A DNA stretch of 64,000 bases from positions 62,001 to 126,000 of the forward strand of contig NZ_FNQM01000007.1 in NCBI RefSeq assembly GCF_900107585.1. The letters run 5' to 3'. The DNA comes from Rubrimonas cliftonensis (GTDB taxonomy: Bacteria; Pseudomonadota; Alphaproteobacteria; Rhodobacterales; Rhodobacteraceae). The translations under genes were made by a program, and so were the position numbers. The notes under the pieces were generated by a model. The model did no database searches. It saw nothing but the letters and a program-made list of their open reading frames with translations, and was not told where the DNA came from. How positions within the stretch are numbered: position 1 is the stretch's first letter; the number at the start of each line of letters is the position of its first letter. Of the stretch, positions 7,439 to 14,483 are shown in pieces.

Positions 7439-8224
7439 TCAGCCCTCGTAGTTCGGCATCGTCTTCAGGCGCTCGAGCGAGGCGTTCACCCGCGCGCGAT
7501 AGTCGTCGCCGTCACTCTCGCGGAGGATGTCGACCTCCTCGAACGGCATCTCGACCCGGTGCTCGCCCATGCCGAGGAACCCGCCGACGTCGAGCACGAC
7601 GGACCGAACCTCGCCGCCGTCGGTCAGCACGATGTCGCTGATCTCGCCGATGTCGTCGTCGTTCGCCCCATGGACCCGCACGCCTTCGAGTTCCTCGGCG
7701 GTCAGACCGGCCTTCTCGACCGTCATCCAGCCGTCCGACATGGCGTGCCCGGCCGTCTCGCGCCCGGCGTCCCGGTTCATCGCCGAGTTCATCGTGCCGA
7801 CGCGGGCCGCATCGTCCCCGAATTCGGGCGCATCCTCGAGCATCTGGCGCGAGCGGTCGACGACGATGCGGAAGTCCTCGCCCTCGTCGCGCATCAGGAA
7901 GTTGAGCGCGCTCATCTCAAGGCCGACCGGCTTCTCGCCGATGCCCAGGAACCCGCCCACGTCCACCAGCACGCCGCGCACTTCGCCGTCGCGCGAAACG
8001 ATCAGATCGTTGATCTCGCCGATGTCCGACCACACGGCGTCGGCGCTCTCGGCATAGGTCGCGGCGTCACCCTCGAAGTCGGCCGCCTCGACCCGCGCGC
8101 CGATGAGCTCGGACGCCATCATCTCGCCGCTCGAAACGGCGGTCACATAGCCGCCCTGCGTCTGCGCCGCGCCAGCGCCGCCTATGAGGCCGACAAGCGC
8201 AGTGGTGATCAAAAGACGTTTCAT
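7439..8224 (-). CDS. Secreted protein with two PRC-barrel domains
   Basis: This 261-residue protein has a signal peptide (LLITTALVGLIGGAGAAQ). Two PRC-barrel-like domains follow, each carrying the diagnostic VLVDVGGFLGIGE or VLDVGGFLGMGE stretch after an IGEINDL/IGEISDI strand. They lie in the N-terminal and C-terminal halves with a linker near the middle. Extracytoplasmic PRC-barrel proteins are common in alphaproteobacteria under general stress control; no enzymatic role is known. GGAGAA precedes the ATG. A near-consensus EcfG-type promoter and an AT-rich leader lie upstream. Confidence 0.87.
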   Translation of the reverse strand: MKRLLITTALVGLIGGAGAAQTQGGYVTAVSSGEMMASELIGARVEAADFEGDAATYAESADAVWSDIGEINDLIVSRDGEVRGVLVDVGGFLGIGEKPVGLEMSALNFLMRDEGEDFRIVVDRSRQMLEDAPEFGDDAARVGTMNSAMNRDAGRETAGHAMSDGWMTVEKAGLTAEELEGVRVHGANDDDIGEISDIVLTDGGEVRSVVLDVGGFLGMGEHRVEMPFEEVDILRESDGDDYRARVNASLERLKTMPNYEG

Positions 8225-8419
8225 GTTGTTCTCCTGCTGTGAAGCGCGCCAGCAGCGCCGGCGCCCTCATGATGGTGAACATATTCACGAACAATAAGTT
8301 CCATTGCCGCGCATATTTTGTCGATTATATTTCTTTATAGCGGATGAAACCGAATATCTAATGCTTACCTGACGTAATGATTTAGAATGCATAGACGCCA
8401 GGTCCGGAATTGGACACAG
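8225..8419. promoter_or_regulatory. AT-rich regulatory gap, with EcfG-like promoter at 8278-8302
   Basis: Within this gap, minus-strand GGAAC (8302-8298), 16 bases, TGTT (8281-8278) is one mismatch from the EcfG consensus and faces the PRC-barrel gene. A perfect palindrome GTGAA-CATA-TTCAC (8275-8288) covers the -10. The next 100 bp to about 8400 are strikingly AT-rich for this genome (for example attatatttctttatag) and contain no gene I can support. Confidence 0.6.
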
Positions 8420-8716
8420 TCACGCGTCGTCATGCGCGACGCCGCCGTAGCGCGTCGAGGCAGGCGCCTCGTCGGGTTCGTCGGTGCGCTCGGCGGCGCC
8501 GTACTCCAGCGCCGTGACCGCCTCTCCGACCCGCCGACGCTCGGCGTCGTCGGCCGCGTGCGCGCGCCATCTCTGCAGCGCCGCCAGACGCGTCTCGTAG
8601 GGCGCGTCGATGGCGTCCACGATCTCTAGCGGCGCATCGAACAGCGCGCCGGGCGCGCGGCCGCTCCCGCGCGCCGCCTCCTCGACACGGTCGCGCGCCC
8701 CGCCCCCGGCGGTCAT
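8420..8716 (-). CDS. Small soluble protein of unknown function
   Basis: This 98-residue protein contains a central FDAPLEIVDAIDAPYETRLA stretch continuing LQRWRAHA. It resembles a conserved alphaproteobacterial small-protein pattern (F..P..V......L....K/R...L..W..DA); I know no function for it. The ATG overlaps the stop of the upstream 51-residue membrane protein (ATGA at 8716-8713), so the two are translationally coupled. A perfect EcfG-type promoter precedes the pair, suggesting a stress role. Confidence 0.75.
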   Translation of the reverse strand: MTAGGGARDRVEEAARGSGRAPGALFDAPLEIVDAIDAPYETRLAALQRWRAHAADDAERRRVGEAVTALEYGAAERTDEPDEAPASTRYGGVAHDDA

Positions 8717-8868
8717 CCGACCACCAGCGCGGCGGCGATGAGCGCAACGACGGCCAGCAGCATGCTCCAGCCCAGAATGCGCCACACGCCCTCGGGCCGG
8801 CCATGACGCCCGCCCACCGTCTCGGGGCTCTCGCCTTTCTCGCGGAGATGTTTCGGAATGTCGTCCAT
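8713..8868 (-). CDS. 51-residue single-span membrane protein
   Basis: This small protein is hydrophilic at first (MDDIPKHLREKGESPETVGG), followed by one C-terminal transmembrane helix (WRILGWSMLLAVVALIAAAL) and ending VVG. AGGGAG lies six bases before the ATG. It heads a two-gene unit with the 98-residue soluble protein. A perfect EcfG-type promoter ends 29 bp upstream. The family was not recognised; the conserved-looking promoter and coupling argue that it is real despite its size. Confidence 0.75.
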   Translation of the reverse strand: MDDIPKHLREKGESPETVGGRHGRPEGVWRILGWSMLLAVVALIAAALVVG

Positions 8869-8896
8869 GCCGTGCTCCCTGAATGTGCATGGTCGA

Positions 8897-8921
8897 AACG
8901 CGCAACCGCGCGCGCCGTTCC
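8897..8921 (-). promoter_or_regulatory. EcfG-type promoter for small-protein pair
   Basis: On the minus strand, GGAAC (8921-8917), 16 bases, CGTT (8900-8897) is a perfect match, 29 bp upstream of the start at 8868. It is divergent from the csbD promoter. Confidence 0.83.
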
Positions 8922-8940
8922 AGCCCCTGAAGCAGGCGCG

Positions 8941-8973
8941 GCGCCCGCCCTGCGCCCGCCCTGCGCCCGCCCT
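8941..8973. repeat. 11-bp tandem repeat between divergent promoters
   Basis: Three perfect copies of gcgcccgccct lie exactly between the divergent EcfG-type promoters of the small-protein pair and csbD. Confidence 0.9.
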
Positions 8974-8978
8974 GCGAT

Positions 8979-9003
8979 GGAACCCGCACGGACGGCCGGC
9001 GTT
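8979..9003 (+). promoter_or_regulatory. EcfG-type promoter for csbD
   Basis: GGAAC (8979-8983), 16 bases, CGTT (9000-9003) is a perfect match, 44 bp upstream of the csbD start. Confidence 0.85.
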
Positions 9004-9047
9004 TCCCAACCGTCACGGCTTGTGACGCGCAGGCATGGGAGCAGTCG

Positions 9048-9245
9048 ATGAACTGGGATCAGATCGCAGGCAACTGGAAGCAGATGAAGGGCGCCATCCG
9101 CACCCAGTGGGGCAAGCTGACCGACGACGAGATCGACCAGATCGAGGGCGATCGCGAGGTTCTCGTCGGCAAGCTTCAGGAGAAGTACGGGATGGCGCGC
9201 GCAGAGGCCGAGCGTCAGGTGGACGACTGGCGCGACGCGTCCTGA
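9048..9245 (+). CDS. csbD: CsbD-family stress protein
   Basis: This 65-residue CsbD-like protein starts MNWDQIAGNWKQMKGAIRTQ and contains the family GKLTDDEIDQIEGDRE and LQEKYG segments. It is a four-helix small acidic soluble protein. CsbD proteins are strongly induced by general stress (sigma-B in Bacillus, EcfG in alphaproteobacteria) but have no known biochemical activity. A perfect EcfG-type promoter lies just upstream, consistent with membership of the local stress regulon. Confidence 0.93.
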   Translation: MNWDQIAGNWKQMKGAIRTQWGKLTDDEIDQIEGDREVLVGKLQEKYGMARAEAERQVDDWRDAS

Positions 9246-9272
9246 CGCCTGAACCGCATGCGCAACATGCGA

Positions 9273-9299
9273 ACGGTCGCGCCTCGCGCGGCCGTTTCG
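9273..9299. terminator. Terminator after csbD
   Basis: An 11-bp stem with one mismatched or wobble pair (9273-9283 with 9287-9297) has a 3-base loop and is followed by T residues. It lies between the convergent csbD and AI-2E-family genes. Confidence 0.6.
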
Positions 9300-9329
9300 C
9301 GTCAGGCGCTCCGGCGCGCGGCGCGGCGG

Positions 9330-10589
9330 TCAGCTCTTATGGCGCCGGCTCTCTCGGGTCGCGCGCTCTAGGGGCGCGCGCTTTTGGGGGCCGGCGGCGA
9401 GGCGCAGCGCGAAGGCGCGCAGGAAGATCAGCGCCGGCGTCGCGATCAGCGCCCCCGCCGCGCCCCACAGCCACGCCCCGAAGGCGATGGCGAGAAATAT
9501 CGCCAGCGCGCTGACCTTCACCTGCCGCCCGATCAGGCCCGGCGTCAGCCAGTATCCCTCGATCGTGTTCAGCAGCGCCAGCGCCGCCACCGGCGCCAGC
9601 GCCGCGTCGACGCTCAGCGTGTTCGTGAGCTGCACGGTGAAGACGGCGGCGTTGACGAGCACCGGGCCGAGATAGGGCATGTAGTTGAACAGCGTCATCG
9701 CCGCGCCCCACAGCATCGCGTTCGGCACGTCGAGCGCCCAGAACGCCGCCGCCGTCGCCACGCCGAGACAGATGTTCACGATGGTGATCGCGAAGAGATA
9801 TGTGGAGACCTGCAGCCTCACGTCGCGCATCGCGCGCCCCAGAGCGCGGCGCGTCGCCGTCCGCTGCGCCGACCACAGCACGAGCCGCGCGATGCGCGAC
9901 CGCTCCGCGAGCAGGAAGAACGTCAGGAACACGCAATAGGCCGCCGCGCCGACCAGCGCGGGGGTCGCCATGGCGGTGTCGGTGACGAGGCGGCGGCCCG
10001 ACTCCACCAGCGAACCGCTTTCGTCGCCGCCCTCCCCTGAACTCGGGGCGCCGCCGAGCTGCGCCATCTCCGCCTCGAAGCGGCGCACGATGTACTCCAG
10101 CCGCCGGACGATGTCGGGCGCCTCCGAGGCCAGCGCCTCGAATCGCGGCGCCAGCACATAGGCGACCGCCGCCAGCGCGCCGAGGCCCCCGAACACCAGC
10201 ACGAAGGCCGTCGCCGCCCTCTGCGCGCCGATGCGCTCGCAGGCCCGCGCGACCGGCGCGAGGCTGACCGCGACGAGCCCCGCCAGGACGGTGGGGATCG
10301 CGAAGATCCGCGCCTGCGACAGCGCCGCCGTGACGACGACGACGGCGATCAGCGCCAGCGCGACCGCCGCTGCGGACGCCGCGTCGGCCGACGCGCCCTG
10401 TCCGCTGGATACCCCATGCCCACCCCATCGCAGGACGCCGCGCATCATTGCGGCGTCGGGCGGCGGCGCAGGGCCGGACGCAGGGCCGGACGCGGGGCCA
10501 GACGCGGGGCCGGACGCGGGGCCGGACGCGGCGTCCGCCGCCTGCGACGCCGCTTGAGGGGCCCCGGGCCGCTCCGGCGCGCCGCTCAC
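9330..10589 (-). CDS. AI-2E-family transporter with ASGP-repeat N-terminus
   Basis: This 419-residue polytopic inner-membrane protein is of the AI-2E/PerM/TqsA family. After an unusual N-terminal stretch it has the standard order: helices near residues 75-135, a periplasmic amphipathic region, then the family-typical NYMPYLGPVLVNAAVF and EGYWLTPGLIGRQVKV segments. The family includes exporters and Na+/H+ antiporters, so AI-2 transport should not be assumed. The first 45 residues are a low-complexity tail made of repeated ASGP encoded by five 12-bp repeats (10471-10530). No EcfG promoter was found for it although it lies within the stress island. Confidence 0.85.
   Translation of the reverse strand: MSGAPERPGAPQAASQAADAASGPASGPASGPASGPASGPAPPPDAAMMRGVLRWGGHGVSSGQGASADAASAAAVALALIAVVVVTAALSQARIFAIPTVLAGLVAVSLAPVARACERIGAQRAATAFVLVFGGLGALAAVAYVLAPRFEALASEAPDIVRRLEYIVRRFEAEMAQLGGAPSSGEGGDESGSLVESGRRLVTDTAMATPALVGAAAYCVFLTFFLLAERSRIARLVLWSAQRTATRRALGRAMRDVRLQVSTYLFAITIVNICLGVATAAAFWALDVPNAMLWGAAMTLFNYMPYLGPVLVNAAVFTVQLTNTLSVDAALAPVAALALLNTIEGYWLTPGLIGRQVKVSALAIFLAIAFGAWLWGAAGALIATPALIFLRAFALRLAAGPQKRAPLERATRESRRHKS
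10471..10530. repeat. 12-bp coding minisatellite, five units
   Basis: Five units of gggccggacgcg (with single-base variants) lie in tandem, encoding the ASGP tetrapeptide repeat of the AI-2E protein's cytoplasmic tail. Unit length is a multiple of three, so copy-number change would keep the frame. Confidence 0.9.
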
Positions 10590-10771
10590 GCCGCGCGCCC
10601 CGGGGAGCGTGGCGCGGCGGGCGCGCCTGCGCGCAGGCGCCGCGCCTCGTTCTCAGCCGTCACCGCACACCTCCATCGCTGCGCGGCGGATGCGCGCCGC
10701 GCGTTCAAGGCCGTCGCGCCCGCAGTTCCCGATCGCGGCCGGCGGCGCCGTCCCTGCGTCGAGGCGGGCTC

Positions 10772-11593
10772 TCAGACCGTCGCCGACTGGCGGAAGAACA
10801 GCGCCTGGCTCACCGCCGCCTGCACCGTGCCGGCCCTGAAGGGCTTGGCGATGAGGAAGGTCGGCTCGGGCCGCGCGCCGGTCAGGAGCCGGTCTGGATA
10901 AGCGGTGATGAAGATCACCGGCACGCTGAACGAGGCGAGGATGTCGCGCACCGCGTCGATGCCGGAGGAGCCGTCGGCAAGCTGGATGTCGGCGAGCACC
11001 AGGTCGGGCCGCTGCTTCATCGCGGCGTCCACCGCGGTGTCGCGCGTGTCTGCGATCCCGATGACGTCATGGCCCATGTCGACGACCATCTGCTCGATGT
11101 CCATCGCGATGATCGGTTCGTCCTCGATCACCAGCACCCGCGCCCGCGTCTGCCGCCGCAGCTCCTGAACGGCCAGGGCGACGAGCGCATCGATCTCCGC
11201 CGCGCCGAGCTCCATGACCGCGCCGGCGTCCTCGGCGGAGAAACCCTCCACCGCCGTCAGCAGCAGCGCCTGCCGCGACTGCGGCGCGAGGCGGCCGAGA
11301 CGTTCGCGCACGATCTCCTCGTCGTCCTCGACGGCCTGATCGGCGACCGCCTCGGAGCCGCCGGCGGAGGCCCAGAGGCGCTGGAACGCGCGATACAGGC
11401 CGATCTTGGGCGTAAGCGCCGGGTCGATCACGCCGCGGTCGGCGATGAGCGCCTCCAGCAGCGTCGCGACATAGCGATCGCCGGCGCCCTGCGACCCGGT
11501 CAGCGCGCGCGCATAGCGGCGCAGGTGCGGCAGATGCGGCGCGATCCGCTCCGCCAGACCGGATGGCCGGGTCGCCTCAGACGGCATCTTCAT
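10772..11593 (-). CDS. phyR: PhyR anti-anti-sigma response regulator
   Basis: This 273-residue protein has the PhyR architecture: an N-terminal sigma-factor-like domain (about residues 15-145, regions sigma2/sigma4 without DNA-binding capacity) and a C-terminal receiver (about 151-268). Receiver residues are visible: acidic pair in VLVIEDEP, phosphoacceptor D202 in VLADIQL, T230 and K250. When phosphorylated, PhyR binds NepR and frees EcfG. ATG at 11593 has AGGGAG six bases upstream. It is divergent from nepR-ecfG. A perfect EcfG-type promoter precedes it, so it is probably autoregulated. Confidence 0.96.
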   Translation of the reverse strand: MKMPSEATRPSGLAERIAPHLPHLRRYARALTGSQGAGDRYVATLLEALIADRGVIDPALTPKIGLYRAFQRLWASAGGSEAVADQAVEDDEEIVRERLGRLAPQSRQALLLTAVEGFSAEDAGAVMELGAAEIDALVALAVQELRRQTRARVLVIEDEPIIAMDIEQMVVDMGHDVIGIADTRDTAVDAAMKQRPDLVLADIQLADGSSGIDAVRDILASFSVPVIFITAYPDRLLTGARPEPTFLIAKPFRAGTVQAAVSQALFFRQSATV

Positions 11594-11655
11594 GCTCAAC
11601 TCCCTGTCGCGAAGCGTCCCGTCGACCTCGACGGCGGTTTTTCGCCTGTCGCCGG

Positions 11656-11687
11656 GGAACCAACGCGGACCCGGCCGAGTTGGTTCC
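11656..11687. promoter_or_regulatory. Interlocked divergent EcfG promoters of phyR and nepR-ecfG
   Basis: Minus strand: GGAAC (11687-11683), 17 bases, CGTT (11665-11662) drives phyR and matches perfectly. Plus strand: GGAAC (11656-11660), 17 bases, AGTT (11678-11681) drives nepR-ecfG with one mismatch. The two lie inside one another, giving a 9-bp perfect inverted repeat (ggaaccaac at 11656-11664 against 11679-11687). Each -35 abuts the other's -10, so polymerase binding should be mutually exclusive. Confidence 0.78.
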
Positions 11688-11689
11688 AT

Positions 11690-11729
11690 GGGGCGGGATG
11701 CGTCGCTTCCACGGGGCGGGATGCGTCGC
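11690..11729. repeat. 17-bp direct repeat in the nepR leader
   Basis: ggggcgggatgcgtcgc occurs at 11690-11706 and 11713-11729, just after the nepR-ecfG -10 element. It would therefore lie at or just past the transcription start, in the 5' leader. Confidence 0.85.
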
Positions 11730-11758
11730 AAAGCCGGTTATGCGAAAGGCGATCAACG

Positions 11759-11968
11759 ATGGGCGGTCTGGAGGGTGTCTTGGCGCAGTCTGACGATAAG
11801 GACCGACCCGCGGCGCCGGCCGCGCCGGAGACTGCCCGCCCCGAGGAGGCGGATCTGATCGGGGCGCACCTGCGCCGCCTGTTCCAGGACGCCGAGAAGG
11901 AGGAGCTGCCCGACCGCTTCAGGACGCTGCTCGACCGGCTTGCCCGCGACGAGGGGCCTCTCGAATGA
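11759..11968 (+). CDS. nepR: NepR anti-sigma factor
   Basis: This 69-residue NepR protein sequesters EcfG until phosphorylated PhyR titrates it. It has a disordered Pro/Ala/Glu-rich N-terminus and the conserved core IGAHLRRLFQDAEKEELPDR plus FRTLLDRL, the two helices that grip the sigma factor or PhyR. AAAGG precedes the ATG. Its stop overlaps the ecfG start (ATGA), the usual coupling that keeps sigma and anti-sigma balanced. It lies divergent to phyR, the standard alphaproteobacterial order. Confidence 0.95.
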   Translation: MGGLEGVLAQSDDKDRPAAPAAPETARPEEADLIGAHLRRLFQDAEKEELPDRFRTLLDRLARDEGPLE

Positions 11969-12525
11969 GCGATCGTCACGCCTTCCACGCTCTGCTCGGC
12001 GACGAGACGCCCGCGCTGCGCGCCTTCGCGCGCTCGCTGTGCCACGACGCGACCCTGGCTGACGACCTGGCCCAGGAGACGTTGATGAAAGCCTGGGCGA
12101 AGCGCGACAGCTTCCGGCAGGGCACCAATCTGCGCGCGTGGCTGTTCACGATCCTGCGCAACACCTTCTATTCGCATTTCCGAAAGCGCCGCCGCGAGGT
12201 CTCCGACACCGACGGCGAGCACGCGGCGCGGCTCGCCTCGCGGCCGACCCAGGACCATGCGCTGGCGCTGAACGATTTCGTCGCCGCGCTGCACACGCTG
12301 CCCGAGGACCAGCGCGAGGCGCTGGTGCTGGTCGGCGGCGCCGGGCTGAGCTACGAGGAGGCGGCGGAAATCTGCGCCGTGGCCGTCGGCACCGTGAAGA
12401 GCCGCGTCAGTCGGGCCCGCGCGAGGATCGCGGAGATCATGGGCGTCGAGAACGGCGCCGATCTCGTGGCCGACGCGGCCATGGACGCGGCGGTGGCCCG
12501 CTCGATCGCGGGAGCCGCGGCCTGA
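11965..12525 (+). CDS. ecfG: EcfG general stress ECF sigma factor
   Basis: This 186-residue ECF sigma factor has region 2 with DDLAQETLMKAWAK and LRAWLFTILRNTFYSHFRKR, then region 4 with LPEDQREALVLVGGAGLSYEEAA (shown in part) and the recognition helix VGTVKSRVSRAR. Context between nepR and a sensor kinase, opposite phyR, assigns it to the EcfG (ECF15) group, which reads GGAAC-N16/17-CGTT promoters. Ten such sites are seen in the surrounding 10 kb. Translation is coupled to nepR. Confidence 0.96.
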   Translation: MSDRHAFHALLGDETPALRAFARSLCHDATLADDLAQETLMKAWAKRDSFRQGTNLRAWLFTILRNTFYSHFRKRRREVSDTDGEHAARLASRPTQDHALALNDFVAALHTLPEDQREALVLVGGAGLSYEEAAEICAVAVGTVKSRVSRARARIAEIMGVENGADLVADAAMDAAVARSIAGAAA

Positions 12526-12569
12526 CCACGAAGCGCAGCGCGGAGGGGTCTCCGCCAAGACGGCCGACC

Positions 12570-14366
12570 GTGCGGCGCCAGCTCGCGGTGATGCTCGGCT
12601 TCGCCATCCTGCCCGCCGTCGCGCTCGCCGTCGCCGACGGCGTGCGCAGGTACGGCGACGCCGTCGACGAGGCGCGGTCGGCGTTCATGAGCGACGCGAT
12701 CGTGGAGGCTCAGGGCGCGCGGGACGCGCTGGTGCGGCTGGAGTCGGCCGTGTCGACCCTGTCGCTCAATCCCGAGATCGCGCGGTTCGGCCTGGGCTGC
12801 GACGCCGTGCTGGAGAGCTTCGAGACGGGCTGGCCGATGATCCTGCGCGTCGTCGCCACGGACATGTCGGGCCTCGTGAGATGCGCCTCCGACGAGGACG
12901 CCCGCGGCGTCGACATGGCGGCCAGCCCCTCGTTCCGGAGCTTCAGCGAGCGCCCGGCCTTCGGCCTCGGCGTCTCCGCGCGCGGCGTCATCTCCGGCCG
13001 CGAGGTCGTCTATGCGATTGCGCCGCTGAGGATCGAGGGCGATATCCGCGGGATGCTCGCCATGTCGATGCCCGTGACGCAGGTGCGCTTCTTCATGGGG
13101 CCCGGCGGCGACGGCGGCATCGCGCGGCGCCGCGCCGTCATCGACTACAACGGCGACGTGCTCGTGGAGGCCGCAGGCGGGACGCGGACCACGGCGTGGC
13201 TGCCGGCCCCGGACGGCGCCGGCGCCGTGCTCGACGCGCGCGAGCGCGTCTTTCCGGCGACCTCGCGGGACGGGCGCAGCATGCTCTACGCCACTGCGCC
13301 GCTGATCCGCGGGGAAAGCTGGCTGGTCGCCGCCGCGCCGGACGACCTCGTCGTGGAACGGGCGCTCTGGCGCACGGTGCTGCCGATCTCGGCCCCGTTC
13401 ATGATGCTCGTGATCGCGGTGTTCGTCGCCTATTTCGCGCTGGACCGGCTGGTGATCCGCCACCTCATCCACCTGGCCCGGATCACGCGGATCTACGGCT
13501 CTGGCAAGCTAGACCTGAGGCCCGCCGTGGGCGAGGGCGCGCCGCAGGAGATCGCCTCGCTGGCCGCCGACCTCGGCTCGATGGCGGGCAGCCTCGCGGA
13601 GCGCCAGGCGGCGCTGCGCCGCTCCGCCGAGCAGAACCGCATCCTGCTGCTGGAGGTCTATCACCGCGTCAAGAACAGCCTCCAGATGATCGTGAGCCTG
13701 CTCGCGCTGCAGACCCGCCGGGCAGAGACCGACATCGAGCGCGAGGCGCTGGAGAGGATCGGCGGCCGCGTGCACAGCATGGCGCTGGTCCACGAGAAGC
13801 TCTACGAGGCGAAGGATCTCAACGCGGTGGACCTCGGCGCCCTGCTGCGCGACATCGCGGTGCACGTGGTCAGCGCGCGGGCGCTCGACGGGCCCGGCTC
13901 CAGCCGGCTGCGTGCCGCGCTCGACGACGTCAGCGAGACGCCCGAGCGCGCGACCCCCGTGGCGATGTTCGTCAACGAGGCCATGGTGAACGCGGTGAAG
14001 CATGGCGGCCGCGACGCGCCCATAGACCTGTCGCTGCGGCGCGACGGCGCCGGCGGCTACGTCGTCGAGATCGCCAACGCGGCCGGCCGGCCGTCGGACC
14101 CGTCGGCGGCCGGCGGCGCGCTGGGCTCGCGCATCATGAGCGGCTTCGCGCGCCAGCTGCGGGCCGAGACCAGCTCGGGCCTCATGGGGGATCGCTACGT
14201 CGTCACCCTCGCCGTGGGCGCCCCGCCCCGAGGCCGCGTCGGCGCCGCGCACGGCCCGACGCAGACCGCCGGGGCCGACCCCGCCCGGAACGTTTTTCCG
14301 GGCCGACAGGATCAGTCGGCGGCAGAGACGCCGCGACAGGGCGACAGCGTTCAGCGCCGGAGCTGA
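12570..14366 (+). CDS. Membrane sensor histidine kinase (HisKA_2/HWE type), probable PhyR kinase
   Basis: This roughly 598-residue kinase has an N-terminal transmembrane helix (about residues 4-22), a periplasmic sensor of about 245 residues and a second helix near 270-293. A HAMP-like linker follows, then the phosphorylation box EVYHRVKNSLQMIVSLLALQ with His365 and an ATPase domain with N-box NEAMVNAVKHG near 468. The H-box is of the HisKA_2/HWE class used by PhyK-type kinases. There is no ATG at the 5' end; GTG at 12570 fits the first helix, but a nearby GGAGGGG (12542-12548) is too far from it, so the start is uncertain. Position after ecfG makes it the likely PhyR kinase. Confidence 0.88.
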   Translation: MRRQLAVMLGFAILPAVALAVADGVRRYGDAVDEARSAFMSDAIVEAQGARDALVRLESAVSTLSLNPEIARFGLGCDAVLESFETGWPMILRVVATDMSGLVRCASDEDARGVDMAASPSFRSFSERPAFGLGVSARGVISGREVVYAIAPLRIEGDIRGMLAMSMPVTQVRFFMGPGGDGGIARRRAVIDYNGDVLVEAAGGTRTTAWLPAPDGAGAVLDARERVFPATSRDGRSMLYATAPLIRGESWLVAAAPDDLVVERALWRTVLPISAPFMMLVIAVFVAYFALDRLVIRHLIHLARITRIYGSGKLDLRPAVGEGAPQEIASLAADLGSMAGSLAERQAALRRSAEQNRILLLEVYHRVKNSLQMIVSLLALQTRRAETDIEREALERIGGRVHSMALVHEKLYEAKDLNAVDLGALLRDIAVHVVSARALDGPGSSRLRAALDDVSETPERATPVAMFVNEAMVNAVKHGGRDAPIDLSLRRDGAGGYVVEIANAAGRPSDPSAAGGALGSRIMSGFARQLRAETSSGLMGDRYVVTLAVGAPPRGRVGAAHGPTQTAGADPARNVFPGRQDQSAAETPRQGDSVQRRS

Positions 14367-14435
14367 CGCGCTCAGGTCGAACGCCGCTCCAGCCGCGCCC
14401 CGCCGTCCCCGCGAAGACGCCGCCGCGCGCGGGCC

Positions 14436-14460
14436 TGAACGCTTCGGGCTCCGGCGCGTT
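14436..14460 (+). promoter_or_regulatory. Near-consensus EcfG-type promoter for exoD
   Basis: TGAAC (14436-14440), 16 bases, CGTT (14457-14460): one mismatch in the -35. It lies 23 bp before the exoD start. Confidence 0.5.
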
Positions 14461-14483
14461 GGGCCGGGGTGGAGACAGTCGGG

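Noticed and set aside
9330-10589. AI-2 autoinducer transport role for the AI-2E-family proteins
   Set aside because: The family is broad and includes antiporters; no luxS or lsr genes are seen in the window.
12522-12570. Kinase start at the CTG overlapping the ecfG stop
   Set aside because: CTG starts are rare and the ribosome-like GGAGGGG lies downstream of it. The GTG at 12570 fits the membrane helix, although the start stays uncertain.
14285-14297. ggaacgtttttcc as another EcfG promoter
   Set aside because: No CGTT at 16-17 bases downstream, and it lies inside the kinase coding sequence.
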